From Miscanthus floridulus (Eukaryota; Streptophyta; Magnoliopsida; Poales; Poaceae): DNA of 64,000 nt. The stretch is taken from positions 108,392,158-108,456,157 of the forward strand of contig NC_089595.1 of the NCBI RefSeq assembly GCF_019320115.1, in the 5' to 3' direction. The position numbers were made by a program, and so were the translations under genes. This document shows positions 12,655 to 23,656 of the stretch, in pieces. Below the pieces are notes generated by a model. That model was not told the DNA's origin and made no database searches. It saw only the letters and a list, made by a program, of their open reading frames with translations. The stretch's first letter is position 1. Each line of letters opens with the position of its first letter.

Positions 12655-13210
12655 ACCTTATTCTTTCCGTTGGTTTGCATCCCTATTACACAAGCTTGCA
12701 ATTACTTTTATACATATTAAGCTTGTGTAGTTGCTCTTGTAATTAGATAGCTTGTGTAGCTTGCTAATTACCTTCTTGCTTGTGTAGCATAGAAGTAGCT
12801 CCCTTGCGTGGCTAATTTGATGTTAGTAACCTTGTTGTCACATTACTTAGTTTATGTAGCTAAGTATTTGCGCTCTCTAATTAGGCATTGGTTGCCTTGT
12901 TATTGAGCATTGCTAGTGAGCTCTGTTAGCTTTGTGCTTTTGCTTACTAGCATGTGTAGGAGCTCTCTTGTTGCTTAAAATACTAGTGGCATAGGTTTGT
13001 GTAACCTTGCTCCTAGAATTGTTTAGGAGAGCTCTAACTAGCCCGGCACCTTTGTTGCATAATTGTTATCTTTGCAAGGTGCTAGTGAACATATATAGTG
13101 GGGTATAGTCTTGGCTAGACCGATAATTTTAATTCTGCATTTGTATCGGTTAGCCGACGCGATTAAGTTTTAGAAAAAACTATTCACCCCCCTCTAGTCC
13201 GCCATCTCAA
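12655..13210 (+). mobile_element. SIRE/Maximus-like copia LTR, 3' fragment
   Basis: T/G-rich sequence with recurring CTTGTGTAGC-type motifs ending in CTATTCACCCCCCTCTAG (about 13179-13197), the same kind of terminal sequence as the minus-strand LTR ending at 41293 in this window. Its left part is missing, apparently because the Tat element inserted into it. No coding capacity. Confidence 0.6.
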
Positions 13211-13307
13211 CTCTTCAGTCGCCTGTATTCTGTGGGCCATAGCTGCTGACTGGTTTTGTTACAGAGAGCAATGGTAGGTGGCAGGCCATGATGATGAACT
13301 GATGATA

Positions 13308-13601
13308 TGTATTTTTAGGGTTAATGGTGCCGTTTGTTGGTCTGAACCAAACCAGCGAGCCGGCTGCTTCCCCTCTCAAGTTATTGTTCACCAAACCAGC
13401 CGAACAGTGTTTTTCTCTGACAACAAACCAGCCGGAACATTGTTTTTCAGCCAAGTTTCAGACTAGCGAACGGGACCAATATCATGTTCGCTGGTTGGTT
13501 TCTAGGCTGATAAGCCCGGCTGGTGCTGATTTGTTATGAGAGGAAAATACTGTTGGCTGGCCGATAAGCCCTGGCTAAAACTAACAAGCGAACAGGCTGA
13601 A
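13308..13601. mobile_element. two copies of the GCCTGTTCGCTGG MITE family
   Basis: The right copy (about 13487-13601) has the family signature: GTTCGCTGGTTGG at the left, GCTGATTTGTTATGAGAGG in the middle, AACAAGCGAACAGGC at the right. The left copy (about 13330-13480) carries the reverse-complement signature (TTTTTCTCTGACAACAAACC). Degenerate relatives occur at 13684-13760, 14195-14290 and 18196-18300, and a clean copy at 49562-49682. Confidence 0.7.
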
Positions 13602-13610
13602 TAAGACTTT

Positions 13611-14640
13611 AACTGAATCGCAGTGATAAAGAAAACTATACAATAGAATCCAGCTTTTTTACATTATTGTCATGATGTAATTTGGCTTATGCTGATGTTT
13701 ATGCTGATTTGTTGTGAGAGAAAATATTATTCGCTGAAAAGTACTGTTGAAATAGTGCTGCAGAATAGAGTGAATATGAAGAGAAGTAGGTTTGTTCATA
13801 TCTCATGATAACCGTGCCTAGTGCAATAGTGCCTACCATAACACACGCCACGAAAGCGAAATAAACCTAGCCCTCATTTGGTTAGGTTTTTGTGGTGGAA
13901 CTTGCTCACCCAAGTTTAAACCCTCGACACGAGATTTAACGTGTTATGTTTTCAGTGGTACGAGATTTAACGTTCACGTCATGCGTATCATTCTATAAAA
14001 TGGGTTCACCAAGACAACATTTTTTACGTGCAATTATAAAATGCTCGTGCTTAGTTTGAGAATGGGCCAAATTGATTTCTATAGGTTTATTCTGATTTCT
14101 TTTTTCCTAATCTATAGAGATTATAGATCTTTTATGTAGATTTGGGCTAGTTTTAGTAGGAATTTCATTTAAGTTTCATGCGCATTTAGGCCCTATTCGT
14201 TTTGCTGAAATTTAGCTTATGCTGATTTGTTGCGAGAGAAAAATATTGTTCGTTCGTTGAAAAGTACCGTTGAAACAGTGCTGAAGAACAAAAAAATATT
14301 ATAAGATTATAGAATAAAACCATACAATGAGAGTAGTCATTTCATCTATTTTTTATTGCAATCTATCTTACCATGACACTATCTTAGCCGAGTTCGAGCT
14401 TACTTTAGCATTTGATCACTAGTCCATTCCCAAATGCGGATAAATGTCTACTTACTTTGGCAACAAGGCTAAATAATCCTTTAGTACCCTTCAAATTTTA
14501 TGATAGAAATGGCCTTCAAATTTGGCAAATTAAAGATTAAAACAATATTTCATCACTATAAACAATAAATAAATAAAAGAGAAAGGGGCGTTTAACCGTG
14601 ATGATCCCCCCGTCCTATTCTATCCTATCCAACGGTTCTG
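13611..14640. other. intergenic region upstream of RACK1
   Basis: AT-rich. It holds two partial copies of the GCCTGTTCGC-type MITE (about 13684-13760 and 14195-14290, both with GCTGATTTGTTG followed by GAGAGAAAAT-like sequence). No gene is seen. Confidence 0.6.
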
Positions 14641-14681
14641 ATCTTCCACCCACCATTCTAGCGCAGATCTCCAGCCCCGCA

Positions 14682-14714
14682 AAACCCTAGCCCCAACATC
14701 TCCCCACTATAAAT
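14682..14714 (+). promoter_or_regulatory. telo-box and TATA box of RACK1
   Basis: AAACCCTA (14682-14689) is a telo-box, common upstream of plant ribosomal-protein and translation genes. TATAAAT follows at 14708-14714, 96 bp before the start codon. A short CT/CCG-rich leader follows. The pairing fits a highly expressed translation-associated gene. Confidence 0.65.
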
Positions 14715-14809
14715 GCGTGCACCTCCCTCTTCCGGCGCTTTCCCTCACCATCCTTCCCCTCGCGCCGCCGCCACCGCAGCCCTTGCAACCCCAATCCCCC
14801 ACGGCGACC

Positions 14810-16705
14810 ATGGCCGGCGCGCAGGAGTCCCTCTCCCTGGTGGGCACGATGCGCGGCCACAACGGTGAGGTGACGGCGATCGCCACCCCGATCGACAACT
14901 CCCCGTTCATCGTCTCCTCCTCCCGCGACAAGTCCGTGCTGGTGTGGGACCTGCAAAACCCGGTCCACTCCACCCCGGAATCCGGCGCCACCACCGACTA
15001 CGGCGTCCCCTTCCGCCGCCTCACCGGCCACTCCCACTTCGTCCAGGACGTCGTCCTCAGCTCCGACGGCCAGTTCGCCCTCTCCGGCTCCTGGGACGGC
15101 GAGCTCCGCCTCTGGGACCTCTCCACCGGCGTCACCACCCGCCGCTTCGTCGGCCACGAGAAGGACGTCATCTCCGTCGCCTTCTCCGTCGACAACCGCC
15201 AGATCGTCTCCGCGTCCCGCGACAAGACCATCAAGCTCTGGAACACCCTCGGTGAGTGCAAGTACACCATTGGCGGCGACCTCGGCGGCGGCGAGGGCCA
15301 CAACGGGTGGGTCTCTTGCGTCAGGTTCTCCCCCAACACCTTCCAGCCCACCATTGTCTCCGGATCCTGGGACCGCACTGTCAAGGTCTGGAACCTTACC
15401 AACTGCAAGCTGCGCTGCACTCTGGATGGCCACGGCGGCTATGTTAACGCCGTCGCCGTGAGCCCCGACGGGTCGCTGTGCGCCTCCGGCGGGAAGGACG
15501 GTGTTACTCTGCTGTGGGATTTGGCTGAGGGGAAGAGGCTGTACTCGCTGGACGCGGGCTCCATCATCCACTCCCTCTGCTTCTCGCCCAACCGCTACTG
15601 GCTCTGCGCTGCGACGCAGGATTCTGTCAAGATCTGGGACCTTGAATCGAAGCACGTTGTGCAGGACCTCAAGCCCGACATCCAGATCTCCAAGAACCAG
15701 GTTTGTCTCTACCCTTTACCTGCGCTTAGCATACTTATCTTTTGATGAGAGAAATCGTGTAGGTTAGGATCTGTAGTTACTTGTACATGAGTTACGTTCG
15801 GATGCCTGCCTTATTGATGAGTTAGTCCGTTAATGCCACTTGTATATGTTATGTCCAACAAATGTCCAGTACTATGCAGAATTGTTGGTGTGCTGAATCT
15901 TTAGTGCTAATGCATATAGAAATATATTTTGGGTAAGATGGTGTGTGTGCTGTGGCATAATTTTGTATCACTTCAATTCTGTTCTATCAATTTTCCATTT
16001 GTTTTACATGTGCTCTTGTTTTACAATCTGTCTCATGAGCTGTAGGCCTATAGACTCTAGTCTATTGTTTCTACTCAGCATTACACCATGATATTAAAGC
16101 ACTATTACCAAATTTTATATGTTGTCCTCATCCAGTCTAATTGTTTGTTATCAGCATTGTACCTCACCTAGTATGTCGTTGCTCAAGATATGCTCGTGCA
16201 CATATATAATGTTGAACTCTGTTAATGTCATTTCGTTCTATGTAAGACTCTGCCAGACAGTGCACTAGTGTTGACTAATTTTAAGTGGTGTTTATTTTCA
16301 ATTGTGCATAGGGACTGTAGTCTGCAATGGATTTTCTGCTATAATGTGTATCATGACCCTATCATTTATACATGTACAAACATTTTATTACTCGTGAATC
16401 CAGATACCAGCAGTTAGGTAGGTATTTACTTTGGTGTAAATTGTCTTTCGATGTTGGCCTATGAAATTGGTAGAAACTCCTGTTACAGGATGTATTATAT
16501 ATACGTTCAGTGTAATTATTATTTTTGGATGGATGATTATCTACTATTTCTCTGATCGATATATTTAACTGTTTCTGGTGCAATTGTATAGATCCTGTAC
16601 TGCACAAGCTTGAGCTGGAGCGCAGATGGAAGCACCCTCTACACTGGCTACACCGATGGGTCTATCAGGGTTTGGAAGATCTCTGGGTATGGCTACGCCG
16701 GCTAG
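14810..16705 (+). CDS. RACK1: RACK1 (receptor for activated C kinase 1; WD40 scaffold of the 40S ribosome)
   Basis: Exon 1 14810-15700 (297 codons) and exon 2 16592-16705 (37 codons plus TAG) give 334 aa, the length of cereal RACK1 proteins. The intron 15701-16591 is phase 0 with GT-AG ends. The start ATG lies in GCGACCATGGCC, a strong plant context, and begins [10 protein letters not shown]. Seven WD blades are visible with GH...WD dipeptides, for example GHNGEVTAI...[15 protein letters not shown]...[15 protein letters not shown]...[15 protein letters not shown]...VKVWNL and GHGGYVNAV...LLWDL; the last blade is completed by exon 2 ([13 protein letters not shown]). The protein binds the 40S ribosomal subunit and scaffolds signalling; in rice it also takes part in Rac1 immune signalling. 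No disabling mutation is seen. Confidence 0.97.
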
Positions 16706-17091
16706 ATGTTGAAAAGCCACTTGAAGGTCTAGGCAGTCTTATTTGGCAAATCATTGTAATGTTGTCAAGTTTTTGAAGTCGTGAGCTATATCGTCTGTTT
16801 GGTACTTTCTGGTCGCCCAGCTATTTAAGCTTAGCTTTGTTAATGAGCTAATCGGTACTATGAAGAATCTATTTTGCACCATGGTTCTGTTTTGCTTCAG
16901 CTTTTTATTATACACATTATATATGCTTCAGTCATGCAACCAACTGATGCCTGTTATTGGGTTGATGTGCTGTGCTTTTCCGTTGCTATGTCTCCAGTAA
17001 TGCGACTATTGGTAAGAAAATAAGCATTCATAACCTTTCAATCTATGCTTGCCTCGGTTGGATACATGAGCTAGTCAGGATGGATGACCTT
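16706..17091. other. RACK1 3' UTR and downstream flank
   Basis: T-rich sequence following the stop codon, consistent with a 3' UTR of 150-250 bp. No unambiguous AATAAA signal is present; near-upstream A/T-rich elements lie at 16835-16880. No other gene is recognised. Confidence 0.5.
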
Positions 17092-17817
17092 GCCCACCTC
17101 AGTTCATCAGGCAGGCTCATCTCTGCCCTAACCAATGTTTTTAAGGCGGTAAGGCGAGGCGTGGCGAGTGACTACCGCCTTACACTTAAGCGACTAAATC
17201 GTGAGGCGAGGCGACGCCTTACGAATTTAAGAAAAACTTAAAACAACAACTTAGAGCAGTAGGTGATGAAGAAAAAAGAAAAGGAAAAAGAAAAGAGGAG
17301 TAAGAAGTGGGCTGGCCCAGCCCACCAGGCGGCCTATGTGCCCGTCCGCCTCCTGGCGTGGCTTATCCTAATCCCCTCCAGGGCTCTCTCTTGTTCTCCA
17401 CCACTCATTCCGCCTCCATTCATCCCTTCGCGGCGCCGCTTCCCTTTGCTGCTCTGTCATCTCCGTTCGTCTCTCCGCTGCTCTGCTCCCCTCCCTCGCT
17501 GCTCCCCCTTCTAGATCTACAGCTGCCACCGTCCCCTTCCAGATTGAGCAGGCGGTGGCGAGGAGATGGCGGAATCGAGCAGACGGCGGTGAGGAGACGG
17601 CGGAATCGAGCAGACAGCGGCGAGGAGAAGGCAGAATCAAGCGGAATCGACGCGGAGACGGCGGAATCGAGGGGAGTACTTATGTAATTAACAGATTACT
17701 TACTGACTCAAATGTGCTCCAACATTAGTTAACACAAGTTCCTTCTGAGGCGAGTCGTCCGCCAAGTCGTCCCGCCTGTAGCGCCTTGCCGATTAGGCGC
17801 GCCCACCTCAGTTCATC
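17092..17817. mobile_element. insertion bounded by 17-bp direct repeats, AGGCG-rich
   Basis: GCCCACCTCAGTTCATC occurs at 17092-17108 and again at 17801-17817, enclosing 692 bp. The inner ends are rich in AGGCG (17136-17225) and its complement CGCCT (17750-17800). The middle is a CT-rich stretch resembling a gene leader (17390-17520), then GGCGGAATCGAG-type short repeats (17565-17680). The perfect 17-bp repeats look like a long target duplication, as left by LINE-mediated insertion, but there is no poly(A) tail, so a local duplication is possible. Confidence 0.5.
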
Positions 17818-18400
17818 CTGAGTTGCAGCCGAGGACATGAACTGCTTCTATGATGACACTGCCTCTGTGATGCCAGTATCGATGCCATCCATGCTTGGTA
17901 CTGACTGCTGAGTTGCAGCCGAGAACATGAACTGCTTCTGTGATGCAAGTATCGGCAGCGGAGAACATGAACTGCTTCTGTGATGCAAGTATAGATGCCA
18001 TCCACCATCCTCATCTGACCTCTCCGAATTCCCGAGTAACGAACCATGGGGTATAGATGGTTGGGGCATATCATCATCCGGAGGGAGTGGTCTTAATTTC
18101 GATGTCTTTCTTTAACCTTTGGAGGTCAAACCACTGAACCTATGTCTTTGACCTTGGGACCGATAGGAAGAAGAAAAAACAAAGCAAGGACCATGGGTGT
18201 TCGGCTGGTACACTACTCCACTGTAGTTCAGCTGATTTTGGATGATTCAATAGTGTTCCGTGAGAGAGAATAAGCTGAAACAATCCCTCAGCCGAAGGGG
18301 CTCGGGCGAGGACATAGAATCGCCCGCAGCCGTGCTCAGCTCAAAAGGGCTGAGTTGCAGCCGAGGACATGAACGGCTTCTGTGATGCGAATCGATAGTT
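17818..18400. repeat. short tandem repeat (GTTGCAGCCGAGGACATGAA family)
   Basis: Copies of a module containing GCAGCCGAG(G/A)ACATGAACTG and CTTCTGTGATGCAAGTAT begin near 17822, 17912 and 17956, with an isolated copy at 18353-18395. Spacing varies (90, 44 and about 400 bp). A MITE-like stretch (18196-18300, AGCTGATTTTGG...GAGAGAGAATAAGCTG) separates the array from the last copy. No coding function is assigned. Confidence 0.7.
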
Positions 18401-18454
18401 GATTTTTTTTAGGAACAGTTGGTTTGCTATGGGCATGATTGGTTTCTTGCTAAG

Positions 18455-18926
18455 CGAAAGTCCGTTTTTCCTCCCTAAACCAGCATAAACCTAAATAAAA
18501 TATATAACTAAGTTATACATGATCGAATGAGTATGAAATTTTTACTATAGCTTAAGCATACAACAATTAGCCCACCATAAAATTTTACCACGATTGGACT
18601 ATAGAAACTGCAGCTACGAATTATTCTATTTAATTACAGAAAAACATAGATCTAAAGCTACAGAAAAACTTTGTACTAAAGCATACCATATTATAGGTTC
18701 ACTGTGTAGATCTACTCATGTGGAGTCCAACAAAATTAGATTTTCTATTTTATGATTTTACTATGATTTTTTAAAGATTCAGTCGAAATAAACAAAAAAA
18801 GAAAAAAGACAAAACCGTCTTTAAAACCGCTTATAACCGGGCCAGGGAGGTAAGATGAACAATTTTAAAAGTTGAAGGAGGTGTTTTGTCCGGTTTTGAA
18901 GTTCAGGGAGGAAAAACGGACTTTCG
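18455..18926. mobile_element. Mutator-like non-autonomous element fragment
   Basis: Inverted repeats of 26 bp with one mismatch: 18455-18480 starts CGAAAGTCCGTTTTTCC, and 18901-18926 is its complement. Beyond the right repeat the sequence continues with AGTTGAGGGAGGTAATGTGA, typical of grass MULE termini where 'cctccctcaactttt' modules alternate. The left side lacks that extension, so the element seems truncated. The core is AT-rich and non-coding. Confidence 0.55.
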
Positions 18927-19805
18927 TAAAAGTTGAGGGAGGTAATGTGAAGTTTTCCTTCTCGTTACTATTCGATTAAGCCACGGAGAAACGGTGCTTG
19001 TCTTTGGTGGTTCTCTTGTCCAGGCATGTGAGGGCCCAGTTAGTGTGAAACCAGCCAATGCGTTAGTTTGAAACCAACCAATGCAATGCTTCTCCGATGC
19101 GTTGATCTACTATATGCTTCTACATTGGTGTGTGATTTCAGTCGTGCGACTAGAAAATTTGTTTGTGCTCGGTTTTATGTTCAAATCTGAAGCATTTCTG
19201 TTTCAGGTTGTGTGCTAAGTTCTTTCCTGAAAAAATGCTTATGTACTTTTTTAACAATTTTGGACCTATCCTAGATTCAATAAGCATGGGTGCATAAGAT
19301 GAACGTCGTCTCCGGTTTGGCCAGGTTCCGCTGGCTTGGGTACCATTACCAATTGCCAATTGGGTTCCCTCGAGTCATTTGCCTGCTGCTCGCTTGCACG
19401 GATCATGCATGGTCTTTGACCACCTCGGCAGTCTATCAGGCAGGCTCATCCCCATCATACATTTCCCATTTAGAATTTCATCCATGATGATGCCTTGGCG
19501 TACAACTCTGAGTTGTATTCAAATCGTTGTCATTTGTCAATTGTTAATAGTAAATCTTATAATCAACTCGCGTCTGCAGTTTCCCATGCGACAGCACCAC
19601 CACGACACTTCACGCAACTGCTCCATCGGCCAATCAGAGAGCTCAGGGCCAAGTCCTCTGAACCGGCCCAATTATTCAACTCAAATGACCTCATATTCCC
19701 AGCTTCGTCGCAACCGTGGCGCGCTGATTTGTTCTCTAAGCACGCGCCAATTCAGATTCATATCACCAGCTAATTGTTCCAGTTGCTATCGGGTCAGCCA
19801 TCGCC
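18927..19805 (+). other. upstream region of the GT31 gene
   Basis: Contains no recognised coding region. A segment near 19395-19450 (CTATCAGGCAGGCTCATC) resembles 17101-17120 (TCATCAGGCAGGCTCATC), suggesting short shared sequence either side of the 17-18 kb insertions. No clear TATA box was fixed. The leader before the start codon at 19806 is C-rich. Confidence 0.5.
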
Positions 19806-20888
19806 ATGTCATCGTCCCTGTACAAGCAGCTGGGCCTTTCTGGAGCCGGCTCCCCGCTCACCGGCCGCCACCTCGCCCTCCTCATCCTCGGCGCCGGATT
19901 CCTCGCGCTCACCGTCTTCGTCGTGCACCCCAACGAGTTCCGAATCCAATCCTTCTTCGCAGGCAGCAGCAGCAGCTGCGGCGGCCACCCCGGCACGGAC
20001 GCACCTGCTGCCGCAGTCGGCAGTCCCCATGTTGCCACCACCGCAGCAGCACGGGCGCCGCCGCCAGCTCCGGACGACGACTACGTGCGCGTCCTCATCG
20101 GCATCCAGACGCTGCCGAGCAAGCGCGCGCGGCGGCACCTGCTGCGGGACGTCTACTCGCTGCAGGCGCAGGAGCACCCGTCGGTCGCCGGCAGCGTGGA
20201 CGTCCGGTTCGTGTTCTGCAACGTGACGTCCGCCGACGACGCGGTGCTCGTGGCGCTGGAGGCCATCCGCTACGGCGACATCATCGTGCTGGATTGCGCG
20301 GAGAACATGGACAACGGCAAGACGTACACCTTCTTCTCCACCGTGGCCCGCTTGTTCAACGGCAGCAGCAGCAGCAACACCGCCAGCAGGAGGTACGACT
20401 ACGTGATGAAGGCCGACGACGACACGTACCTTCGGCTGCCGGCGCTGGTGGCGTCGCTGCGCGGCGCGGCGAGGGAGGACGCCTACTACGGGCTGCAGAT
20501 GCCGTGCGACACGGAGAGCTTCTACCCCTTCCCGCCCTTCATGTCCGGGATGGGGTACGCGCTGTCGTGGGACCTGGTGCAGTGGGTGGCGTCGTCCGAC
20601 CTGGCCCGGCGCGAGCAGGATGGGCCCGAGGACATGTGGACGGGGCGGTGGCTCAACCTCGCCGGCAAGGCCAAGAACCGCTACGACAACGCGCCGAGGA
20701 TGTACAACTACAAGGGCGCGTCGCCCGACAGCTGCTTCCGGCACGGCTTCGTCCCGGACACCATCGCCGTGCACATGCTCAAGGACGACGCGCGGTGGGC
20801 CGAGACGCTCGCCTACTTCAACGCCACCGCCGGACTCCCGCGCTCCAGCGCCCTCTACCACCTGCCGCTGCCGGCGGCCAGCCCCTGA
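19806..20888 (+). CDS. GT31 beta-1,3-galactosyltransferase-like, type II membrane protein
   Basis: Single exon, 360 aa, ATG in the context CATCGCCATGTCATCG. Type II topology: a short basic cytoplasmic N-terminus, one hydrophobic anchor at residues 22-40 (HLALLILGAGFLALTVFVV), an Ala/Pro-rich stem, then a catalytic domain from about residue 94. Glycosyltransferase family 31 hallmarks are present: RRHLLRDVY, the metal/UDP-binding acidic triad DDD at residues 204-206 (VMKADDDTYLRL), PPFMSGMGYALSWDLV, and PEDMWTGRWL with acidic residues at 275-276. N-glycosylation sequons are visible (NVTSA, NGSS, NATA). Family members sit in the Golgi and transfer galactose to glycans or arabinogalactan-type proteins; annotated plant relatives are often named after yeast Pvg3. 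Acceptor specificity cannot be read from the sequence. Extreme third-position GC is normal for grass single-exon genes. Confidence 0.88.
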   Translation: MSSSLYKQLGLSGAGSPLTGRHLALLILGAGFLALTVFVVHPNEFRIQSFFAGSSSSCGGHPGTDAPAAAVGSPHVATTAAARAPPPAPDDDYVRVLIGIQTLPSKRARRHLLRDVYSLQAQEHPSVAGSVDVRFVFCNVTSADDAVLVALEAIRYGDIIVLDCAENMDNGKTYTFFSTVARLFNGSSSSNTASRRYDYVMKADDDTYLRLPALVASLRGAAREDAYYGLQMPCDTESFYPFPPFMSGMGYALSWDLVQWVASSDLARREQDGPEDMWTGRWLNLAGKAKNRYDNAPRMYNYKGASPDSCFRHGFVPDTIAVHMLKDDARWAETLAYFNATAGLPRSSALYHLPLPAASP

Positions 20889-22120
20889 TGACGAGCTCGA
20901 TCAAGTGTCGTTGAACCGTTCGTCGTCCTTGCCGGTTCGCTCTCGTCGGCCCCGGATGCGTGCGTTGAATATTGTGATCAAGGGTTGGTGGCGTTAGTTA
21001 GGCCAGAGGATAGGTAATAGGATACGTGTTCGTTCGGTGTTGCTGAATAATACGCTGATACAATGACGTAATTGGTTTTTTTTTTTTTTTTGGTTTTGAG
21101 ATTTCGAGTCTCGAGTGATGCCTAATCGACTTTGACTGTCTTGTTTGATGTCAGCCAAGTGACGCTGTTGCGATCAAAAAGTTGCCATTTCTCTTTTTTT
21201 CCCAAAAAAAACCACAAAAAAATCGGGAAAGACTTGACTGATGTGACAAGGGGGAAAAAAGTACTGGCCAAGCCGGCACACGGCGCCACTGCCGCTACAG
21301 GAATCCACGCCACGATAGGCCTCACAGAGCAAAGAGGCCGATGGCGAATGAATTTGGGCCGTTAGGCAAATCAGCCATAGCGAGCGAAGGCGGGCCAGCT
21401 AGAGCAGCTGAGCAGAAAGGGCCGAGGAAGATGGCGATCTAGCAAAACGGCAAAACCTGTGACGAGTCTAAAGTGAACAGCCCAAAGCAAAATCAGCCCA
21501 CACACTTTATTTTAGGGTCTACGAAAGCTTTTTTTTTTCTAATCTAAAATTTTAAAAACAGTATTGCTATACGTCAACCGGGTGTTTTTTTTTCTTCTGT
21601 CAAACGATTTCTAGGCCGGCGTACGTGCTGTGTTGGGGGCTCACACTGCTGACGTGTACATACGTGCGTGTTGCCGTCTTCCGAGTCCATCTGCCGTGCT
21701 GCTTAGGATAGGAGTACGTACGATCGAAACTCGAGCATTAACACAAAGCCAAGCAACGCCTGACGTGTCGTACCTGGAACCCTGTAGCATGCACAATACA
21801 ACCCGCGAATTTGTTTTTTAATCTGTGAATAATTTATGAACAATTTGATAATATTTCTGAATAATTTGACATATATTTCTCTGAAATCCATAGAAATAAT
21901 TTATATTTTTTTTGAAAATTTTGACATATATTTGTATTATCCTCAAATTACACCTCTGCATACAATAAATTACACCGAAGAAGTCAATATAAATATAGTA
22001 ATAAATCAGTGTAAATATAACTAGAAGATAGTATAAGTGTATAACAAAAATTCAGTCGATAGGAAGGGCCAAAAACAACTTAATATGACTAGACAGATTT
22101 AAAAAAAAGGCGCAGATTCC
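20889..22120. other. intergenic region after the GT31 gene
   Basis: GT31 3' UTR, then a 16-base T run (21076-21091), then AT-rich sequence. No conserved protein, RNA gene or clear transposon terminus was seen; short ORFs here lack family features. Confidence 0.5.
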
Positions 22121-22680
22121 ATTCATGCCACACGCACCTCTGCCACACGAGCCACGCAAGCTATAAAGCAAACGGCAGCACTACACGGTACATGCGCTGC
22201 ATGGACGCCCGTCAGCCATACGTTCCGATCGCCGGCGGCCTGATACAGCCACACGCCCTCGGTAGGCGGGCGGGAATCCACGCAACCGTGGCCACCCCGA
22301 GCGGATCGGATCAGGACGACGAGGGAGCGCTCGGTCGAGGCACGGCAGACAAGAAGGGACGGGGACGGCGACGGCGACGGCGACGGGGACACGGCGCGGC
22401 GCGGCGGCTGCAGCGTCGCCACCTCGCGATGAATGCACAACAGCTGGGGTGGGTAGGCCGCCGAGGCCTACTAGCGCCTAGCGCGGAAACCCACGCGACC
22501 TCGTGCAGACGTGCAGCAGACGCTCTCGGCGACCTGAGGATCGTGACGGCGCGCGCTGCGGCCACCGGCGCGAGACGTGGCCGGGCGTCGCTCGGGCCCG
22601 TCGGCGCACGAGCCGTGGCCCGTGGGGGTCGCGTAGTCATGTGCCAGTGCGCTTCATCAGTTTATTCTTGATCAGTACTG
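22121..22680. other. CpG-rich segment with open frames on both strands
   Basis: A strongly GC/CpG-rich block in AT-rich surroundings, including GGCGAC/GGGGAC hexamer-like repeats (22356-22390). Open frames exist on both strands (plus 22192-22671, minus 22640-22311), but none has a recognisable domain, and overlapping open frames are expected from base composition. It may be a decayed promoter or exon fragment; no gene is called. Confidence 0.4.
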
Positions 22681-22984
22681 CAGCAATGATTCATGTTTCT
22701 CCTCTCGATCGATGTCGACCCGTGTCGTGTAGCTAAGCCTGATATAAAAGAGATAACGTGAAAGGTGCCTTTTTTCTAAAAAAAAATAACGTGAAAGGTG
22801 AAACATTCCGTGGCGCTCGTTCTTGTTGCCCATGTGTGGTGCCTGAGAATGAAGTGATCCGTTCCATCCAGTTGCTCTGAGTGGTTCGCACACTCAGGTC
22901 AATTGGGGACACGGAGATAGAGTAGAACCTCAAGGATCGGCATCAAAGATCCAACATCAAAAGGCTTCAAGTAGTATGGGTAGG

Positions 22985-23656
22985 GATTGCAATGGGTCAA
23001 GTAAGGTGCAGGGTGAGTAAAAACACTCGTCATCAACGATGCTCGTAATATTTGGCTACGCCCGCTCTCAATGAGACCCGTGGATGCAACATCACACCTC
23101 GCACCTGCAACCGTACCCCGCACCCGAAGGTGACCTGCGGGTGTGCTAGTAAGAAGCTTACCAAAAAAAAATATATATATAAAATTCGAGAGAAAATAAC
23201 AACAATTATCAGTTTATCATCACCAGTGAATCATAAGTTCACGATAACTTAATTGAATCTAGCCTAGTACTCCCTTCATTCCAGATTAAATCAGAAGTTC
23301 ATAACTTTTGCTATCTAATTAATTAGATATACACTATATCTAGATGCATAGTAAAGACAATGTATTTAGAAAATCAAAACGTCTTATAATTTGAAATGAA
23401 TGGAGTACATACTATCTAGGCAACCTAGCCTATACGAATCATCCTAAGTTTTACGTATGTTTGCGCCAAACGTTAGTTCTAGTCTTCTAGGCCCCTAATT
23501 GAAGAAGGGGAATAGAGAAAACATGCGTTTCAACCCTCGCAGGTCACCCGCGAGTGAAGTATAACACCCGCACATGACATGACGCCGTCGTGGGCCCTAA
23601 CCCGAAGACATCCACGGGTCCAATGTTACACCCGCACCACGAGTGTGATTGCCATC
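22985..23656. mobile_element. inverted-repeat non-autonomous element with nested Stowaway
   Basis: The left arm (from GATTGCAATGGGT at 22985 to about 23150) and the complement of the right arm (about 23540-23656) share GACCCGTGGATG, GGTGACCTGCG and a GGTGC(A/G)GGGTG block in the same order. Termini GATTGCAAT and GATGGCAAT fit the grass hAT-like 'gggatggcaatggg' type. No intact target duplication was identified. An intervening AT-rich core holds a Stowaway MITE. Confidence 0.5.
23270..23405. mobile_element. Stowaway MITE
   Basis: 136 bp. Terminal inverted repeats CTCCCTTCATTCCAGATTAA and its degenerate complement ending GAAATGAATGGAG. TA dinucleotides directly flank both ends (23268-23269, 23406-23407), the target duplication expected for Tc1/mariner-type Stowaway elements. 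The inner motif GTCTTATAATTTG near the right end is typical of the family. Confidence 0.85.

Noticed and set aside
14687..15655. 322-codon minus-strand frame opposite RACK1 exon 1
   Set aside because: Shadow of a highly GC3-biased exon; the plus strand is unambiguously RACK1.
17829..18077. Minus-strand Cys/His/Ser repeat frames (HHRSSSC-like)
   Set aside because: Arise from the short tandem DNA repeat; no start context and no zinc-finger spacing.
19809..20861. 350-codon minus-strand frame opposite the GT31 gene
   Set aside because: Shadow of a GC3-rich single-exon gene; no domain.
22192..22671. 159-codon plus-strand frame in the CpG-rich block
   Set aside because: Overlaps equally long minus-strand frames, shows no domain or conserved motif, and is explained by GC content.
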